DNA of 64,000 nucleotides from DASZUK01 sp035547695 (GCA_035547695.1 DASZUK010000015.1:1-64000), one strand, 5' to 3'. Shown: positions 14,706-22,780, counted from the stretch's first letter. The notes: generated by a model from the letters alone, not told the origin. Numbers and translations are program-made.

Positions 14706-15034
14706 TGACCGGTCGTCCGACCTGGCTGCTGGAAGCCCCCAAGCTGATCCTCGCTGGGCGGTCGGCCTTCGCCGTCAAGCTGGTGCGGGTGGGATCTGAG
14801 GCCGGCGGTCTGGCCGGGGACTACTACCAGGTGCTTGGCCCCCTGGTGCGAGGTGAACGGGTGTATGTCTGGATCGGGAACGAGTGGGGTGAGGTCATCA
14901 CCGACCCGGTCGAGGACGTGCCGCCGGAGCTAACGGCCGAGGCCGGCGAGGCCCTGTGGACGTGGCTGGCCTGGGCGGAGATGGGGTCGGACGAGGACTC
15001 GATCGCTCCATGGGCATCGGGCACCCCGGTTTAG
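14705..15034 (+). CDS. Small unknown protein
   Basis: 109 residues from an ATG sharing a base with the previous stop. Contains 'VLGPLVRGERVYVWIGNEWG' and an acidic C-terminus; no signal peptide, no recognised family. It ends overlapping, by four bases, the convergent gene at 15031. Confidence 0.5.
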   Translation: MTGRPTWLLEAPKLILAGRSAFAVKLVRVGSEAGGLAGDYYQVLGPLVRGERVYVWIGNEWGEVITDPVEDVPPELTAEAGEALWTWLAWAEMGSDEDSIAPWASGTPV

Positions 15035-15669
15035 ATGAGGCCCAATCGGGTCAGCACCGCGGTCCAGGCGGCGATGACGTCCCGGACGAACTGGATGCCG
15101 TCGATGGTCATCGGTCCATGGAGGATGGTCACCTTCAAGTGCCATGTCCGCATCGGCCCGGCAAAGTCCCCCGTAGCCGGCCGTAGAACGGGATCGATAC
15201 CGCTCTTTGGGTTCCGCCGCCGACCTCTGCCGTGCTTGATCGAGTCGGCAAGGTCGGCCAGGAGTAACAGAGAGGGCTCCGAGTCCACCTTGGCATCGAC
15301 TGTCGGCTTGAGGGTCGGGATGCGCTTCAGGTAGTCCCTCAGGTGCCATGCCTGCATCAGAAACCGCTGGTAGTCGGCGTCTGCATCCATGAGTGAGGCT
15401 TGATCGAGATCGGAAGGACGTTGCGCCTGGATGGCCGTGGCCCTTCGCTGGATGACCTCCCACTGCGACTGCCAGTCCTGGAGGTCCCCGGTGGGAACCA
15501 GGGTCGCCGTGAGGCTGCCGCTCATCCCGGTCTTTACCTCCAATCTTCCCGATAGGTGGACAGCCAAGACATCGCTACCGCACCGGGGGCACGCTGGTCG
15601 AGGGTACTGGGAGGTCAGTGCCTTTTCCCGAAATAGACCGCATGTCGCACAGCGGATGGGATTGGACAT
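15031..15669 (-). CDS. Unknown protein with N-terminal zinc ribbon
   Basis: 212 residues. The start 'MSNPIRCATCGLFREKAL' and 'PACPRCGSDVLAVHL' give two CxxC pairs, a classic zinc ribbon, in the first 40 residues. A helical middle follows, and the C-terminus is 'GIQFVRDVIAAWTAVLTRLG'. No other domain is recognised. The 115 bases upstream hold a GCCAG-AA-CTGGC palindrome and an ACTATGG/CCATAGT pair that may be its control region. Confidence 0.6.
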   Translation of the reverse strand: MSNPIRCATCGLFREKALTSQYPRPACPRCGSDVLAVHLSGRLEVKTGMSGSLTATLVPTGDLQDWQSQWEVIQRRATAIQAQRPSDLDQASLMDADADYQRFLMQAWHLRDYLKRIPTLKPTVDAKVDSEPSLLLLADLADSIKHGRGRRRNPKSGIDPVLRPATGDFAGPMRTWHLKVTILHGPMTIDGIQFVRDVIAAWTAVLTRLGLI

Positions 15670-15784
15670 AGTCCGACACTAGCGGCGAGTCTCCTTATGG
15701 CAAACCAGGTATAGGGAAACTATGGATTTGAATGGCCAGAACTGGCAGCAATTTTAGTCCCATAGTGGGCTTGACCGAAGGGCC

Positions 15785-16843
15785 TCACCCGATAGAAGCC
15801 ACACTGTCTCCGTGGGCACCCTCGTCGCTGGGTCCCCAGCGGAAGGCGATGCCATAGTCCGGCCCCTCTCGCAGGCCGGCGAACGACTGGTGAACAGTCA
15901 GGTTCTCGACCGCTAGGTCGTAGTCCCGCCCGGTCGGTTCGTGGCCGGCTCCCGTACCGATGTGGTGGCTGAACCACCAGACTCGGTCCGGTATCGCCTC
16001 CGGGTTGAAGGTGACCGTGAGGTCGTGCTCCCAGACCACCACGGCGGCGTTGAGGCGGAGCACCTGAAACCGGTCCGGCTCGGTGGTCATGCTCAGGGCG
16101 TACCCGAGTTCCCTCCGGGTACCTCGGGGCAGTGGGTCATCGAAGAAAAGATCAAGGCTAAGCGAGCGATCCATCAGGCGCCGGTGCTCGATACGGTCAC
16201 AGCCAAAGGTGCTGCCCTCGACCAAGTAGTAGTCGGCCGCCTTCGTGCCGGTGCTGGTCCGGTGATCAACGCCGTAGCTGACGACGCCATCGGCCAGGGT
16301 CTCGGCGTCGTAGCGGCAGTCGAGGCGCTGGATCGACCGGTCCGGCCCGATGAAGTAGTGCAGCTGGCTCCGCCGGACCACCCAGCGGCCGGACGGGACC
16401 TCCCCGGGCGGGTGGAGCAGCCGGTCGGCCAGGTGGGCCATCAGCTCTTCCTCCGGGCCGCCCCGGCGACGCCAGGTGGCGACCGAGCCGGCTCCCAATT
16501 CGTCGGCCACCTCGCAGCGATGCCGTTCCAGTTGTTTGGCTCGGTGGTAGGGCGGCAGTCCGAGCAAACAGGTCCAGTAATCCTGGAGGCTCTCAGGGGG
16601 GATGACCTGGCCGGTGTAGCGAAAGGTCACCGGCGACCGGTGCGACCGGATCGTCTCGATGAGCACGGCGTCGAGGTGGTCGGCCGTCTCCGCCGTCGTG
16701 GCCGTCATCGGCAGGCGGCCGACGATCTGTGGCAGGGCCAGCAGGGTTGGGTAGCGCCAGCGGTTCGACTCGTTGTATCCGTGCCCGGCGTAATAGCTGA
16801 GTTCACGGGAGAGGCGGATGGCATCCTCGTCCGTTGCGGTCAC
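15785..16843 (-). CDS. Unknown 352-residue protein
   Basis: I place the start at the GTG at 16843 because GGAGGGG lies seven bases upstream; a longer form from 16882 is possible. The sequence is soluble with no signal or membrane segment. It has a helical N-terminal half ('AIRLSRELSYYAGHGYNESN') and a beta-rich C-terminal half ('LNAAVVVWEHDLTVTFNPEA', 'GRDYDLAVENLTVHQSFAGL'). I recognise no family. It is divergent from the small-gene operon starting at 16950. Confidence 0.55.
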   Translation of the reverse strand: MTATDEDAIRLSRELSYYAGHGYNESNRWRYPTLLALPQIVGRLPMTATTAETADHLDAVLIETIRSHRSPVTFRYTGQVIPPESLQDYWTCLLGLPPYHRAKQLERHRCEVADELGAGSVATWRRRGGPEEELMAHLADRLLHPPGEVPSGRWVVRRSQLHYFIGPDRSIQRLDCRYDAETLADGVVSYGVDHRTSTGTKAADYYLVEGSTFGCDRIEHRRLMDRSLSLDLFFDDPLPRGTRRELGYALSMTTEPDRFQVLRLNAAVVVWEHDLTVTFNPEAIPDRVWWFSHHIGTGAGHEPTGRDYDLAVENLTVHQSFAGLREGPDYGIAFRWGPSDEGAHGDSVASIG

Positions 16844-16949
16844 CGCTTCGCCCCCTCCGAGCAGAACTTGAGCAGACCCCACGTCGGTCGTCCTTCACGC
16901 TTGCTGGTGAGCGTAGGTGAAGTACCTGCGCCTGAGTGAAGGGAGTGCT

Positions 16950-17084
16950 ATGCGCAATCCGGAGACCCACCGAGCTGAGCGGTTGTGGCAACACCGGGGT
17001 CGATGTCGAGAGTGTGGCGCCAAGGTCGCCGGTTGTCGACGGGTACAGCGCTGCGGTTGCGGGGGTCGGGTGATCTACCGATGA
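16950..17084 (+). CDS. 44-residue zinc-ribbon-like protein
   Basis: ATG at 16950 with AAGGGAG four to five bases upstream; stop overlaps the next ATG (ATGA). It has five cysteines arranged 'GRCRECGAK...GCRRVQRCGCGG', fitting a small zinc-binding fold. First gene of a chain of six small overlapping genes ahead of the conjugation ATPase. Function unknown. Confidence 0.6.
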   Translation: MRNPETHRAERLWQHRGRCRECGAKVAGCRRVQRCGCGGRVIYR

Positions 17085-17245
17085 CCCAGGACGCCACCAA
17101 CCGCCAGCGTGCGAGCAGCACCACGGAGCCGAATCGTCTCCGGGTCTGTTGCGTTGCCTGCCGAGCAACGATGTCGATAACCGACGCCGAGACAACCTGC
17201 CCAAGCTGCGGCACCGTCATTGACCCAGGGAAGGGGGCGATATGA
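17081..17245 (+). CDS. 54-residue zinc-ribbon protein
   Basis: Starts in an ATGA overlap with the previous gene and ends in an ATGA overlap with the next. Two CxxC pairs ('CCVACRATMSI' and 'TTCPSCGTVIDPG') form a typical zinc ribbon. Translational coupling on both sides supports its being a real gene. Function unknown. Confidence 0.6.
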   Translation: MTQDATNRQRASSTTEPNRLRVCCVACRATMSITDAETTCPSCGTVIDPGKGAI

Positions 17246-17556
17246 GCTCGTTGCCCGATCGTCTCCGCCAGGGTACCGAGGTCGTCCCCAACCGCCGGGC
17301 CCTGGCCCTCCTGCGTCAAGGGGAACTGGAGGTCTTCGGACACTCGGTCCGCAGCGCCGTGGTCGCCGCCAAGGAGAGCATCGACAACCAGGCCGCCGCC
17401 GATGCCGCCCGGGCCAGCTTGGACGAGGAACTCCATACCTACGACTTCGGTATGCGCCGGGCCGGGAGCGACCCCGCCAAGCAGGCCCTGGTCGTTGATG
17501 CCGTTCTCAACCTCAACCGGCGGAACAACCGACGGCTGGATCGGAGGTACGGCTGA
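17242..17556 (+). CDS. Small helical protein of the conjugation-linked operon
   Basis: 104 residues. Almost entirely helical and charged ('ALALLRQGELEVFGHSVRSA', 'LHTYDFGMRRAGSDPAKQAL'), soluble, ending in an Arg-rich tail. It overlaps the neighbours by four and one bases. I do not recognise the family. By position it may be an accessory factor for the membrane proteins and ATPase downstream. Confidence 0.6.
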   Translation: MSSLPDRLRQGTEVVPNRRALALLRQGELEVFGHSVRSAVVAAKESIDNQAAADAARASLDEELHTYDFGMRRAGSDPAKQALVVDAVLNLNRRNNRRLDRRYG

Positions 17557-17819
17557 TGGTCCCCACTACCGAACTCGTCATCGGGGCGAGCGGCATCGCC
17601 ACGGGAGCCGCTGTCGGCGGCCTGGTGGGCTGGCGTATCGGGCACCGCCGGCCGCCTCCGTCGTCGGGCAAAGCTGAGGTTGCCATCGACCCGGAGGTGG
17701 TGGTCGCCATCGAGCGAGCGGCCGAGCGGTGGGCCGAGGATCGGGGGACGCCGAAGCTGGCCGGCCTGGCGGCCTCCAAACTGCACTTCCTGGCTACCCG
17801 ACAGCGGCGGAGGTCCTGA
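17556..17819 (+). CDS. Small single-TM protein
   Basis: 87 residues, ATG sharing a base with the previous stop. An N-terminal membrane helix ('LVIGASGIATGAAVGGLVGW') is followed by a cytosolic helix with 'DPEVVVAIERAAERWAEDRG' and a basic end. It is one of three membrane proteins in this operon. A role as a small conjugation-channel subunit is inference. Confidence 0.6.
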   Translation: MVPTTELVIGASGIATGAAVGGLVGWRIGHRRPPPSSGKAEVAIDPEVVVAIERAAERWAEDRGTPKLAGLAASKLHFLATRQRRRS

Positions 17820-17820
17820 C

Positions 17821-18069
17821 GTGACCAGCTTCTGGATCGTCACCGCTCTGGTGCTGGTCAACGTCTTCGTGGTGCCTTGGCTGCACTGGTACCGGCTCCT
17901 GGCGGCCGCCCTTCGTCGCCGGCACGATGCCAGATGGGCCGAGGCCGAGGTTGGCCTCTACGCCGCTCGCACGGATCTGGAACTCCGGCGCTTCCGCCAA
18001 GCGGTCCACCAGGACGCGGCCGAGACTCGGGCCGATCTCGACCGACGACTTCGGGGCGGGGATCGGTGA
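17821..18069 (+). CDS. Small single-TM protein with cytosolic coiled tail
   Basis: 82 residues from a GTG at 17821, one base after the previous stop. The N-terminal membrane helix 'FWIVTALVLVNVFVVPWLHW' is followed by a long charged helix ('AEAEVGLYAARTDLELRRFR'). Its stop overlaps the GTG of the next gene by four bases. Confidence 0.6.
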   Translation: MTSFWIVTALVLVNVFVVPWLHWYRLLAAALRRRHDARWAEAEVGLYAARTDLELRRFRQAVHQDAAETRADLDRRLRGGDR

Positions 18070-18215
18070 AGCGCCTGCGGGAGGCCGTCGTCGTGGTGGT
18101 CGTGGCGGCGGTTGGCCTCTGGCTGGCGGCCTGGCTGCTGGCCGGCGTCTGGCCGCTGCTGCTCGTCCTGGGTGCCACCGTCGGCGTCCTGTCCGTCGCT
18201 ATCCGCAAACGCTGA
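18066..18215 (+). CDS. 49-residue two-helix membrane protein
   Basis: GTG at 18066 in a GTGA overlap. Nearly the whole protein is hydrophobic with two helices ('AVVVVVVAAVGLWLAAWLLA' and 'LLLVLGATVGVLSVAI') and short basic ends. It is the last of the six overlapping small genes. Confidence 0.55.
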   Translation: MKRLREAVVVVVVAAVGLWLAAWLLAGVWPLLLVLGATVGVLSVAIRKR

Positions 18216-18263
18216 CCATTCTCATCATCCCCCAAAACATCACCCGAACAAGAGCTGAACACT

Positions 18264-18410
18264 GGAGGTTTCGCCCAATGCCAAGCCCCCGGCGTTCGTC
18301 GTACAAGTAGTCACAGCACCCGCCCGCCCCGCTATCCGGGGTCAGGGACTCTGCCTCGCACAGAGCCTCCTCGGGCGGAGCCATGTCTAACGCCTGAAAG
18401 GAGGTCCCCC
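18264..18410 (+). promoter_or_regulatory. Structured leader with mini-ORFs ahead of the coupling-ATPase operon
   Basis: GGAGG (18264-18268) precedes a ten-residue ORF at 18278-18310 (MPSPRRSSYK). Next comes a predicted multi-branch RNA: CCGCCCG (18320-18326) pairs with CGGGCGG (18372-18378), enclosing two hairpins, CCCCG/CGGGG (18327-18331/18337-18341) and CTCTG/CAGAG (18349-18353/18361-18365). A four-codon ORF (ATG at 18383) follows, then AAAGGAGG and the ATG at 18411. The arrangement suggests attenuation or translational control. Confidence 0.45.
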
Positions 18411-18587
18411 ATGTCCAACCGACGAACCCGCCGAAGCCAGGAGCGCATCTCGGTCGAGCCGGTCTGGCGCACCGCCCTCGACACCCGGGCGCTGGCGCTG
18501 GCCGTGCTGGCCTTCGCCCGGCAACTGGCGGCCGAGGCCGAGCTGGTGAGCCCGGCGGATGCCAGCGAGGAGGCCCCCGATGCTTGA
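18411..18587 (+). CDS. 58-residue protein translationally coupled to the coupling ATPase
   Basis: ATG at 18411 preceded by a strong AAAGGAGG; its stop lies eight bases inside the ATPase gene. It is a basic N-terminus plus one long Ala-rich helix ('ALALAVLAFARQLAAEAELV') and an acidic tail. No family is recognised. The strong ribosome site suggests this gene sets translation of the ATPase. Confidence 0.6.
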   Translation: MSNRRTRRSQERISVEPVWRTALDTRALALAVLAFARQLAAEAELVSPADASEEAPDA

Positions 18588-20835
18588 TCCCCTCCCCGTC
18601 ATCATGGGCACCGCCGCTCTGGGGGTCGTGCCCTCGGCCACCGTGGTGAGTCTGCGGGCCCGATCCGGCCAGGACTGGTCGAGTGGGCTCGTCACTCACT
18701 CTCTGGGCCTGCCGGCCGACCTGGACCTGGGCCAGGTCGAGGCCCTGTTGTCCGGCCTTGGTGGTCTGCGCCCGCCGGGTTGGCGGCGGGCCTTGAGCGT
18801 CTCGGCGGTGGTCTGCGAAGTCGTGGCTACCGAAGCCGGCATCCAGCACCGCCTGGCCGTGATGCCCGGCCAGCAGGACATCGTGACGGCCCACCTGCGG
18901 GCAGCCGTCCCGGGGGCCAGCTTGGTGGCCGGAGCCGACCGGCTGCCCTGGCCAACCCGGGCGGTGGAGCTGGAGACCAGTTCCCGCCACTTCCAACTGC
19001 GGATCGAGCAGCCGGAGGCCATCAGTCGGGCGGTGTTGGCAGCCCTGGCGCCGCTGCCCCCGGACATCACCGTCATGGTGCAGGTCATCATCAGCCCAAC
19101 GACGGCCCAGGCCCCCGCCCGGCCCGGTCCCTGGCTGGTGCCGGCCCTGACTGGCAAAGACGTTCCCCTGACGCCGGACCAGACCAAGGCCCTGCGGGCC
19201 AAGTACGCCGGGCCGCTCTTTGGCGTCTGCCTGCGGCTGGGGGTGGTGGCGCCGACCGAGGCCCTGTCGAAGCAGTTTCTCGGCCCCCTGGTGGCCGCCT
19301 TCGCCGGCTCGGCCTCACCGTTGGTCCACCTGCGGCCCCGCTCGCTCCGCAGCCGACGGGTGGCCCGGGCGATGGCCCACCGGCAGCTCCCGACCCTGTC
19401 CTGGCCGGCCCTGTTCAACGCCCGGGAACTGGCGGCACTGGTGGCCTGGCCGCCGGCCGGGACCTCCCTGCCCGGCCTGCGCTTGGGTACCACCCGAGCC
19501 CTGGCCCCCGACCCGACCATCGCCCGGAGTGGCCGCGTCCTGGCGGACAGCAGCTACCCCGGTATCGAGCGACCGCTGGCCATCTCCGCTACCGACGCCC
19601 GGCGCCACACCTACGTCATCGGGCCGACCGGGGTCGGCAAGTCGACCCTGCTGCTCGGCAACATCGTCCAGGACATGGAGGCCGGTCACGGGGTGGTGGT
19701 CATCGACCCCAAGGGTGGAGATCTCATCACTGACGTCCTCGAGCGGGTCCCGGCTCACCGGACCGACGACGTCATCGTCCTCGACCCGACCGACGACGAC
19801 GTCCCGGTCGGCTTCAACCTGCTGGCGGCCGGCACCAACGGCCCGGAGCTGGCGGCCGAGCAGTTGGTCGGCGTCTTCCACCGCCTCTACGCCACATCCT
19901 GGGGCCCCCGGACCTCCGACATCTTCACCTCGGCCGCCTTGAGCCTGGCGGCGGTGCCCGGTTCGACCCTGGCCGACCTGCCGGTCATCCTGACCGACGA
20001 CGGCTTCCGGGAGCGGATCGTGGCCCAGCTCGACCCGGTCATCGCCTTCGGCGTCCGGCCCTTCTGGGCGTGGTACACGGCGCTTAAGGAGGGGGAGCGC
20101 AACCAGATCATCGCCCCGGCCCTGAACAAGGCCCGCAGCGTCCTGGTCCGGCCCCGGCTCCGGAGGACTCTCGGTCAGGCCGCCCCGCTCCTTGACTTCG
20201 ATGACCTTCTGGCCCGCCGCAAGATTCTGTTGGTCCCGCTGTCGGTCGGGCTGCTCGGTGAGGACTCGGCCAGCCTGCTCGGCGCCCTGCTGCTGTCGAA
20301 CCTGTGGCTGGCCGTCCAGCGCCGGGCCGGGTTGCCGCCGGCCGAGCGGCAGTTTGTGGCCTGCTACCTCGACGAGTTCCAGGCCGTCCTGCGGCTGCCG
20401 GTGCCGCTGCCGGACGTGCTGGCTCAGGCCCGCAGCCTCGGCTTCGGGCTGACCCTGGCCCACCAACACCTGGGGCAACTGACCGGTGATCTCCGGGAGG
20501 CCGTCTTGGCCAACTGCGCCACCCAGGTCTACTTCCGCCCGGCCGCCGCCGATGCCGCTCGGTTAAGCCGGGAGGTACCGCCGCTGGACGCCACCGACCT
20601 CCAGCACTTGGGGGCCTACGAGGTGGTGGCTCGCCTGGCCGCAGATGGTCGGACGGCTCCACCGGTCACCGGTCGCACCCGCCCCGCCCCGCCCAAGACC
20701 AGCGATCCGGAGGCCATCCGGGAGCGCTCCCGCCAGCGCTACGGCCGCCCGGCCGCCGAGGTCGATGCCGAGCTGCGCCGCCGCCACGAGGGCGCACCGG
20801 TAGGACCGGTCGGCCGCCAGCGGAGGTCGGCATGA
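18580..20835 (+). CDS. VirD4/TraG-like conjugative coupling ATPase
   Basis: 751 residues from the ATG at 18580, inside the end of the previous gene. Walker A is GPTGVGKST at residues 348-356 and a Walker-B-like 'ACYLDEFQAVLRLP' has Asp598-Glu599. 'VVVIDPKGGDLITDVLERVP' and 'ARSLGFGLTLAHQHLGQLTG' are typical of type IV secretion coupling proteins/TraG-like ATPases. The N-terminal about 340 residues are a family-specific domain seen in actinobacterial element proteins. It probably pumps element DNA during conjugation. It overlaps by four bases with the small gene that follows. Confidence 0.82.
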   Translation: MLDPLPVIMGTAALGVVPSATVVSLRARSGQDWSSGLVTHSLGLPADLDLGQVEALLSGLGGLRPPGWRRALSVSAVVCEVVATEAGIQHRLAVMPGQQDIVTAHLRAAVPGASLVAGADRLPWPTRAVELETSSRHFQLRIEQPEAISRAVLAALAPLPPDITVMVQVIISPTTAQAPARPGPWLVPALTGKDVPLTPDQTKALRAKYAGPLFGVCLRLGVVAPTEALSKQFLGPLVAAFAGSASPLVHLRPRSLRSRRVARAMAHRQLPTLSWPALFNARELAALVAWPPAGTSLPGLRLGTTRALAPDPTIARSGRVLADSSYPGIERPLAISATDARRHTYVIGPTGVGKSTLLLGNIVQDMEAGHGVVVIDPKGGDLITDVLERVPAHRTDDVIVLDPTDDDVPVGFNLLAAGTNGPELAAEQLVGVFHRLYATSWGPRTSDIFTSAALSLAAVPGSTLADLPVILTDDGFRERIVAQLDPVIAFGVRPFWAWYTALKEGERNQIIAPALNKARSVLVRPRLRRTLGQAAPLLDFDDLLARRKILLVPLSVGLLGEDSASLLGALLLSNLWLAVQRRAGLPPAERQFVACYLDEFQAVLRLPVPLPDVLAQARSLGFGLTLAHQHLGQLTGDLREAVLANCATQVYFRPAAADAARLSREVPPLDATDLQHLGAYEVVARLAADGRTAPPVTGRTRPAPPKTSDPEAIRERSRQRYGRPAAEVDAELRRRHEGAPVGPVGRQRRSA

Positions 20836-20966
20836 CGGGGGCGGGGCGACGTCCGGTCGCTGGTCCGCTCGGGTGGCGACGGCTCGGTCAGAAAGCCTGC
20901 TCAACCGCCGTATCGGCCGCCAGATTGGTCACGACTCTCTCGTCGTCACGGGAGCCAAAGTCATGA
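20832..20966 (+). CDS. 44-residue protein between coupling ATPase and replication-relaxation gene
   Basis: ATG overlaps the ATPase stop by four bases and its stop overlaps the next ATG by four bases, so it is bracketed by ATGA on both sides. The sequence is basic and Ser/Arg-rich with a helix ('KACSTAVSAARLVTTLSSSR'). No homology is recognised. It may serve mainly to couple translation. Confidence 0.5.
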   Translation: MTGAGRRPVAGPLGWRRLGQKACSTAVSAARLVTTLSSSREPKS

Positions 20967-21751
20967 GGGGGTACCTCAACGCCGCTCGTCTCGACCGCCT
21001 GGCCGCCACTCTGTCCGACCGGGAGGTGGCCATCCTCGAAACTCTCGACCGGGTGCGTCTGGCCAGCGGGGCCCAACTCGGCCGTCTCCACTTCACCGGG
21101 GACTCGGTCCGGCACCGCCGCCGGGTGCTGGAGTCCCTGGCCACCCGCCAGCTGGTCCACCGCCTCGACCGGGTGGTCGGTGGTCGCCGGGCCGGCTCCT
21201 CCGGCTTTCTCTACGTGCTGGCGGTCCCCGGCCAACGGCTCTTGAGCCGGGCCACCGGCCGTCCCGTCCGCCGCCCGACCGAACCCGGTGGGCCGTTCAT
21301 CCGCCACATCATGCTAGTGACCGAGCTGTACGTCGGGCTGGTCGAGGCCGAGCGCCACGGCCGCATCGAGCTGCTCGACTTCCAGGCCGAGCCGGCGGCC
21401 TGGCGGCGCTATCCGGGCTCGGGTGGCGGGACGGTCGTCCTGAAGCCCGACGCCTGCGTCCGGGTCGGCATCGGTCCCTGGGCCGACGCCTGGATGGTTG
21501 AGGTCGACCGGGGGACGGAGTCGCCCCTGACGCTGGTCCGCAAGGCCGACGCCATCCGTCGCTACGCCGGCAGCGGCCTCGAACAACGGCGACACGGGGT
21601 CTTCCCCAAGGTGCTCTGGACGGTGCCCAGCGAACGGCGCAAGACCACCTTGGTGAATGCCATCTCGACCCAGCCGGCCGAGTCCTGGCGGCTCCATCAG
21701 GTCACCCTCTACAGCCAGGCCATCGCCACGCTAACGGGAGGCCAGCCGTGA
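20963..21751 (+). CDS. Replication-relaxation family protein
   Basis: 262 residues from the ATG at 20963 (ATGA overlap), a start preferred to the longer open frame. An N-terminal winged-helix part ('LSDREVAILETLDRVRLASG', 'RRRVLESLATRQLVHRL') is followed by a domain with 'FIRHIMLVTELYVGLVEA', 'LKPDACVRVG' and 'MVEVDRGTESPLTLVRK'. The D...E-V-D pattern is that of the Replic_Relax/nuclease-like family found on actinobacterial plasmids and integrative elements, probably acting in element replication or mobilisation. Confidence 0.75.
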   Translation: MRGYLNAARLDRLAATLSDREVAILETLDRVRLASGAQLGRLHFTGDSVRHRRRVLESLATRQLVHRLDRVVGGRRAGSSGFLYVLAVPGQRLLSRATGRPVRRPTEPGGPFIRHIMLVTELYVGLVEAERHGRIELLDFQAEPAAWRRYPGSGGGTVVLKPDACVRVGIGPWADAWMVEVDRGTESPLTLVRKADAIRRYAGSGLEQRRHGVFPKVLWTVPSERRKTTLVNAISTQPAESWRLHQVTLYSQAIATLTGGQP

Positions 21752-22722
21752 CGCCCCGCTGCACCATCCTGAGTGGTGACGCCACCGCCCGACTGCGGGG
21801 GCTGGCCTCCGGCTCGGTCGACTGTGTCATCACCTCGCCGCCGTACTTCCTGCTGCGGGACTACGACGTGGCCGGCCAGCTCGGCCTGGAGGACACCGTC
21901 GAGGAATGGGTTGGCCGCTTGCGGGCCGTCATGGCCGAGGTCGCCCGGGTCCTGACCCCGACCGGCTCCGTCTGGCTCAACCTCGGTGACGCCTTCTCGC
22001 CGCACCCTAAGTACGGAGCGCCGGCCAAGAGCCTGCTGCTGGCCCCCGAGCGGTTAGCCATCGCCCTGCTCCCAGACGGCTGGACGCTGCGCAACCGCAT
22101 CATCTGGGCCAAGACCAACCCCATGCCCGAAGGTGTGCGAGATCGCCTGAGCGTGACCTACGACACCATCTTTTTCCTGGTCCGCTCCCGCACCTACTAC
22201 TTCGATCTTGACGCCATTCGGGAGCCGGCCGAGGCTCCAGTCGGATCGAATCTGCCGCCAGGCTTGGTCAGCAAGAACCCCGGCGACGTCTGGCGACTCC
22301 CCGGAGCCAACTACCCCGGTGCCCACTTTGCCACCTATCCCGAATCCCTAATCGAGCGACCGATCCTGGCCTCCTGTCCGGCCAAGGTCTGCACCGCCTG
22401 CGGCACCGCCTGGCCACCCGGACCGGCCCAGACCTTCGTCCTGGGGGAGCGGGCGCCGTTCAGTAGTGATCGCCGCATTCGCCGGTACCCGACGCACTGG
22501 CGGGTCCTACGTCGTCCGACGGCCCCGGTCGCCGGCTGCGACTGTCAGGCTCCGACCCGACCGGGCCTGGTCCTCGACCCCTTCCTGGGATCAGGGACGA
22601 CAGCGGTGGTGGCCGAGCGGCTGGGCCGGGACTGGCTGGGCATCGAGCTCAACCCCGACTACGTCGAGTTGGCCTGGGAGCGCATCCGGAGCGCCCGGCC
22701 GCCAACGGCCGAAGCGGCCTGA
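21748..22722 (+). CDS. Site-specific DNA methyltransferase (N4-cytosine/N6-adenine)
   Basis: 324 residues, GTG start in a GTGA overlap. Catalytic motif IV is TSPPYF near residue 30; motif I is 'VLDPFLGSGTTAVVAERLG' near the C-terminus, giving the circularly permuted order of beta-type enzymes. A cysteine cluster ('SCPAKVCTACG', 'GCDCQAPT') lies just before motif I, as in many of these enzymes. There is no restriction endonuclease alongside, so it is an orphan enzyme. It probably protects or marks the transferred element DNA. Last gene of the ATPase operon. Confidence 0.85.
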   Translation: MTPRCTILSGDATARLRGLASGSVDCVITSPPYFLLRDYDVAGQLGLEDTVEEWVGRLRAVMAEVARVLTPTGSVWLNLGDAFSPHPKYGAPAKSLLLAPERLAIALLPDGWTLRNRIIWAKTNPMPEGVRDRLSVTYDTIFFLVRSRTYYFDLDAIREPAEAPVGSNLPPGLVSKNPGDVWRLPGANYPGAHFATYPESLIERPILASCPAKVCTACGTAWPPGPAQTFVLGERAPFSSDRRIRRYPTHWRVLRRPTAPVAGCDCQAPTRPGLVLDPFLGSGTTAVVAERLGRDWLGIELNPDYVELAWERIRSARPPTAEAA

Positions 22723-22738
22723 CCCCTCCGGGGTGTCA

Positions 22739-22780
22739 TGCGGCCGTTCTCGTGATCCCAACCGGGGATCGCCGGCCGCA
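22739..22780. promoter_or_regulatory. Nested stem-loop upstream of the ribbon-helix-helix gene
   Basis: TGCGGCCG (22739-22746) pairs with CGGCCGCA (22773-22780), and inside it GATCCC (22754-22759) pairs with GGGATC (22765-22770). There is no T-run. It could be an attenuator, an operator, or a DNA site used by the element. Confidence 0.4.
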
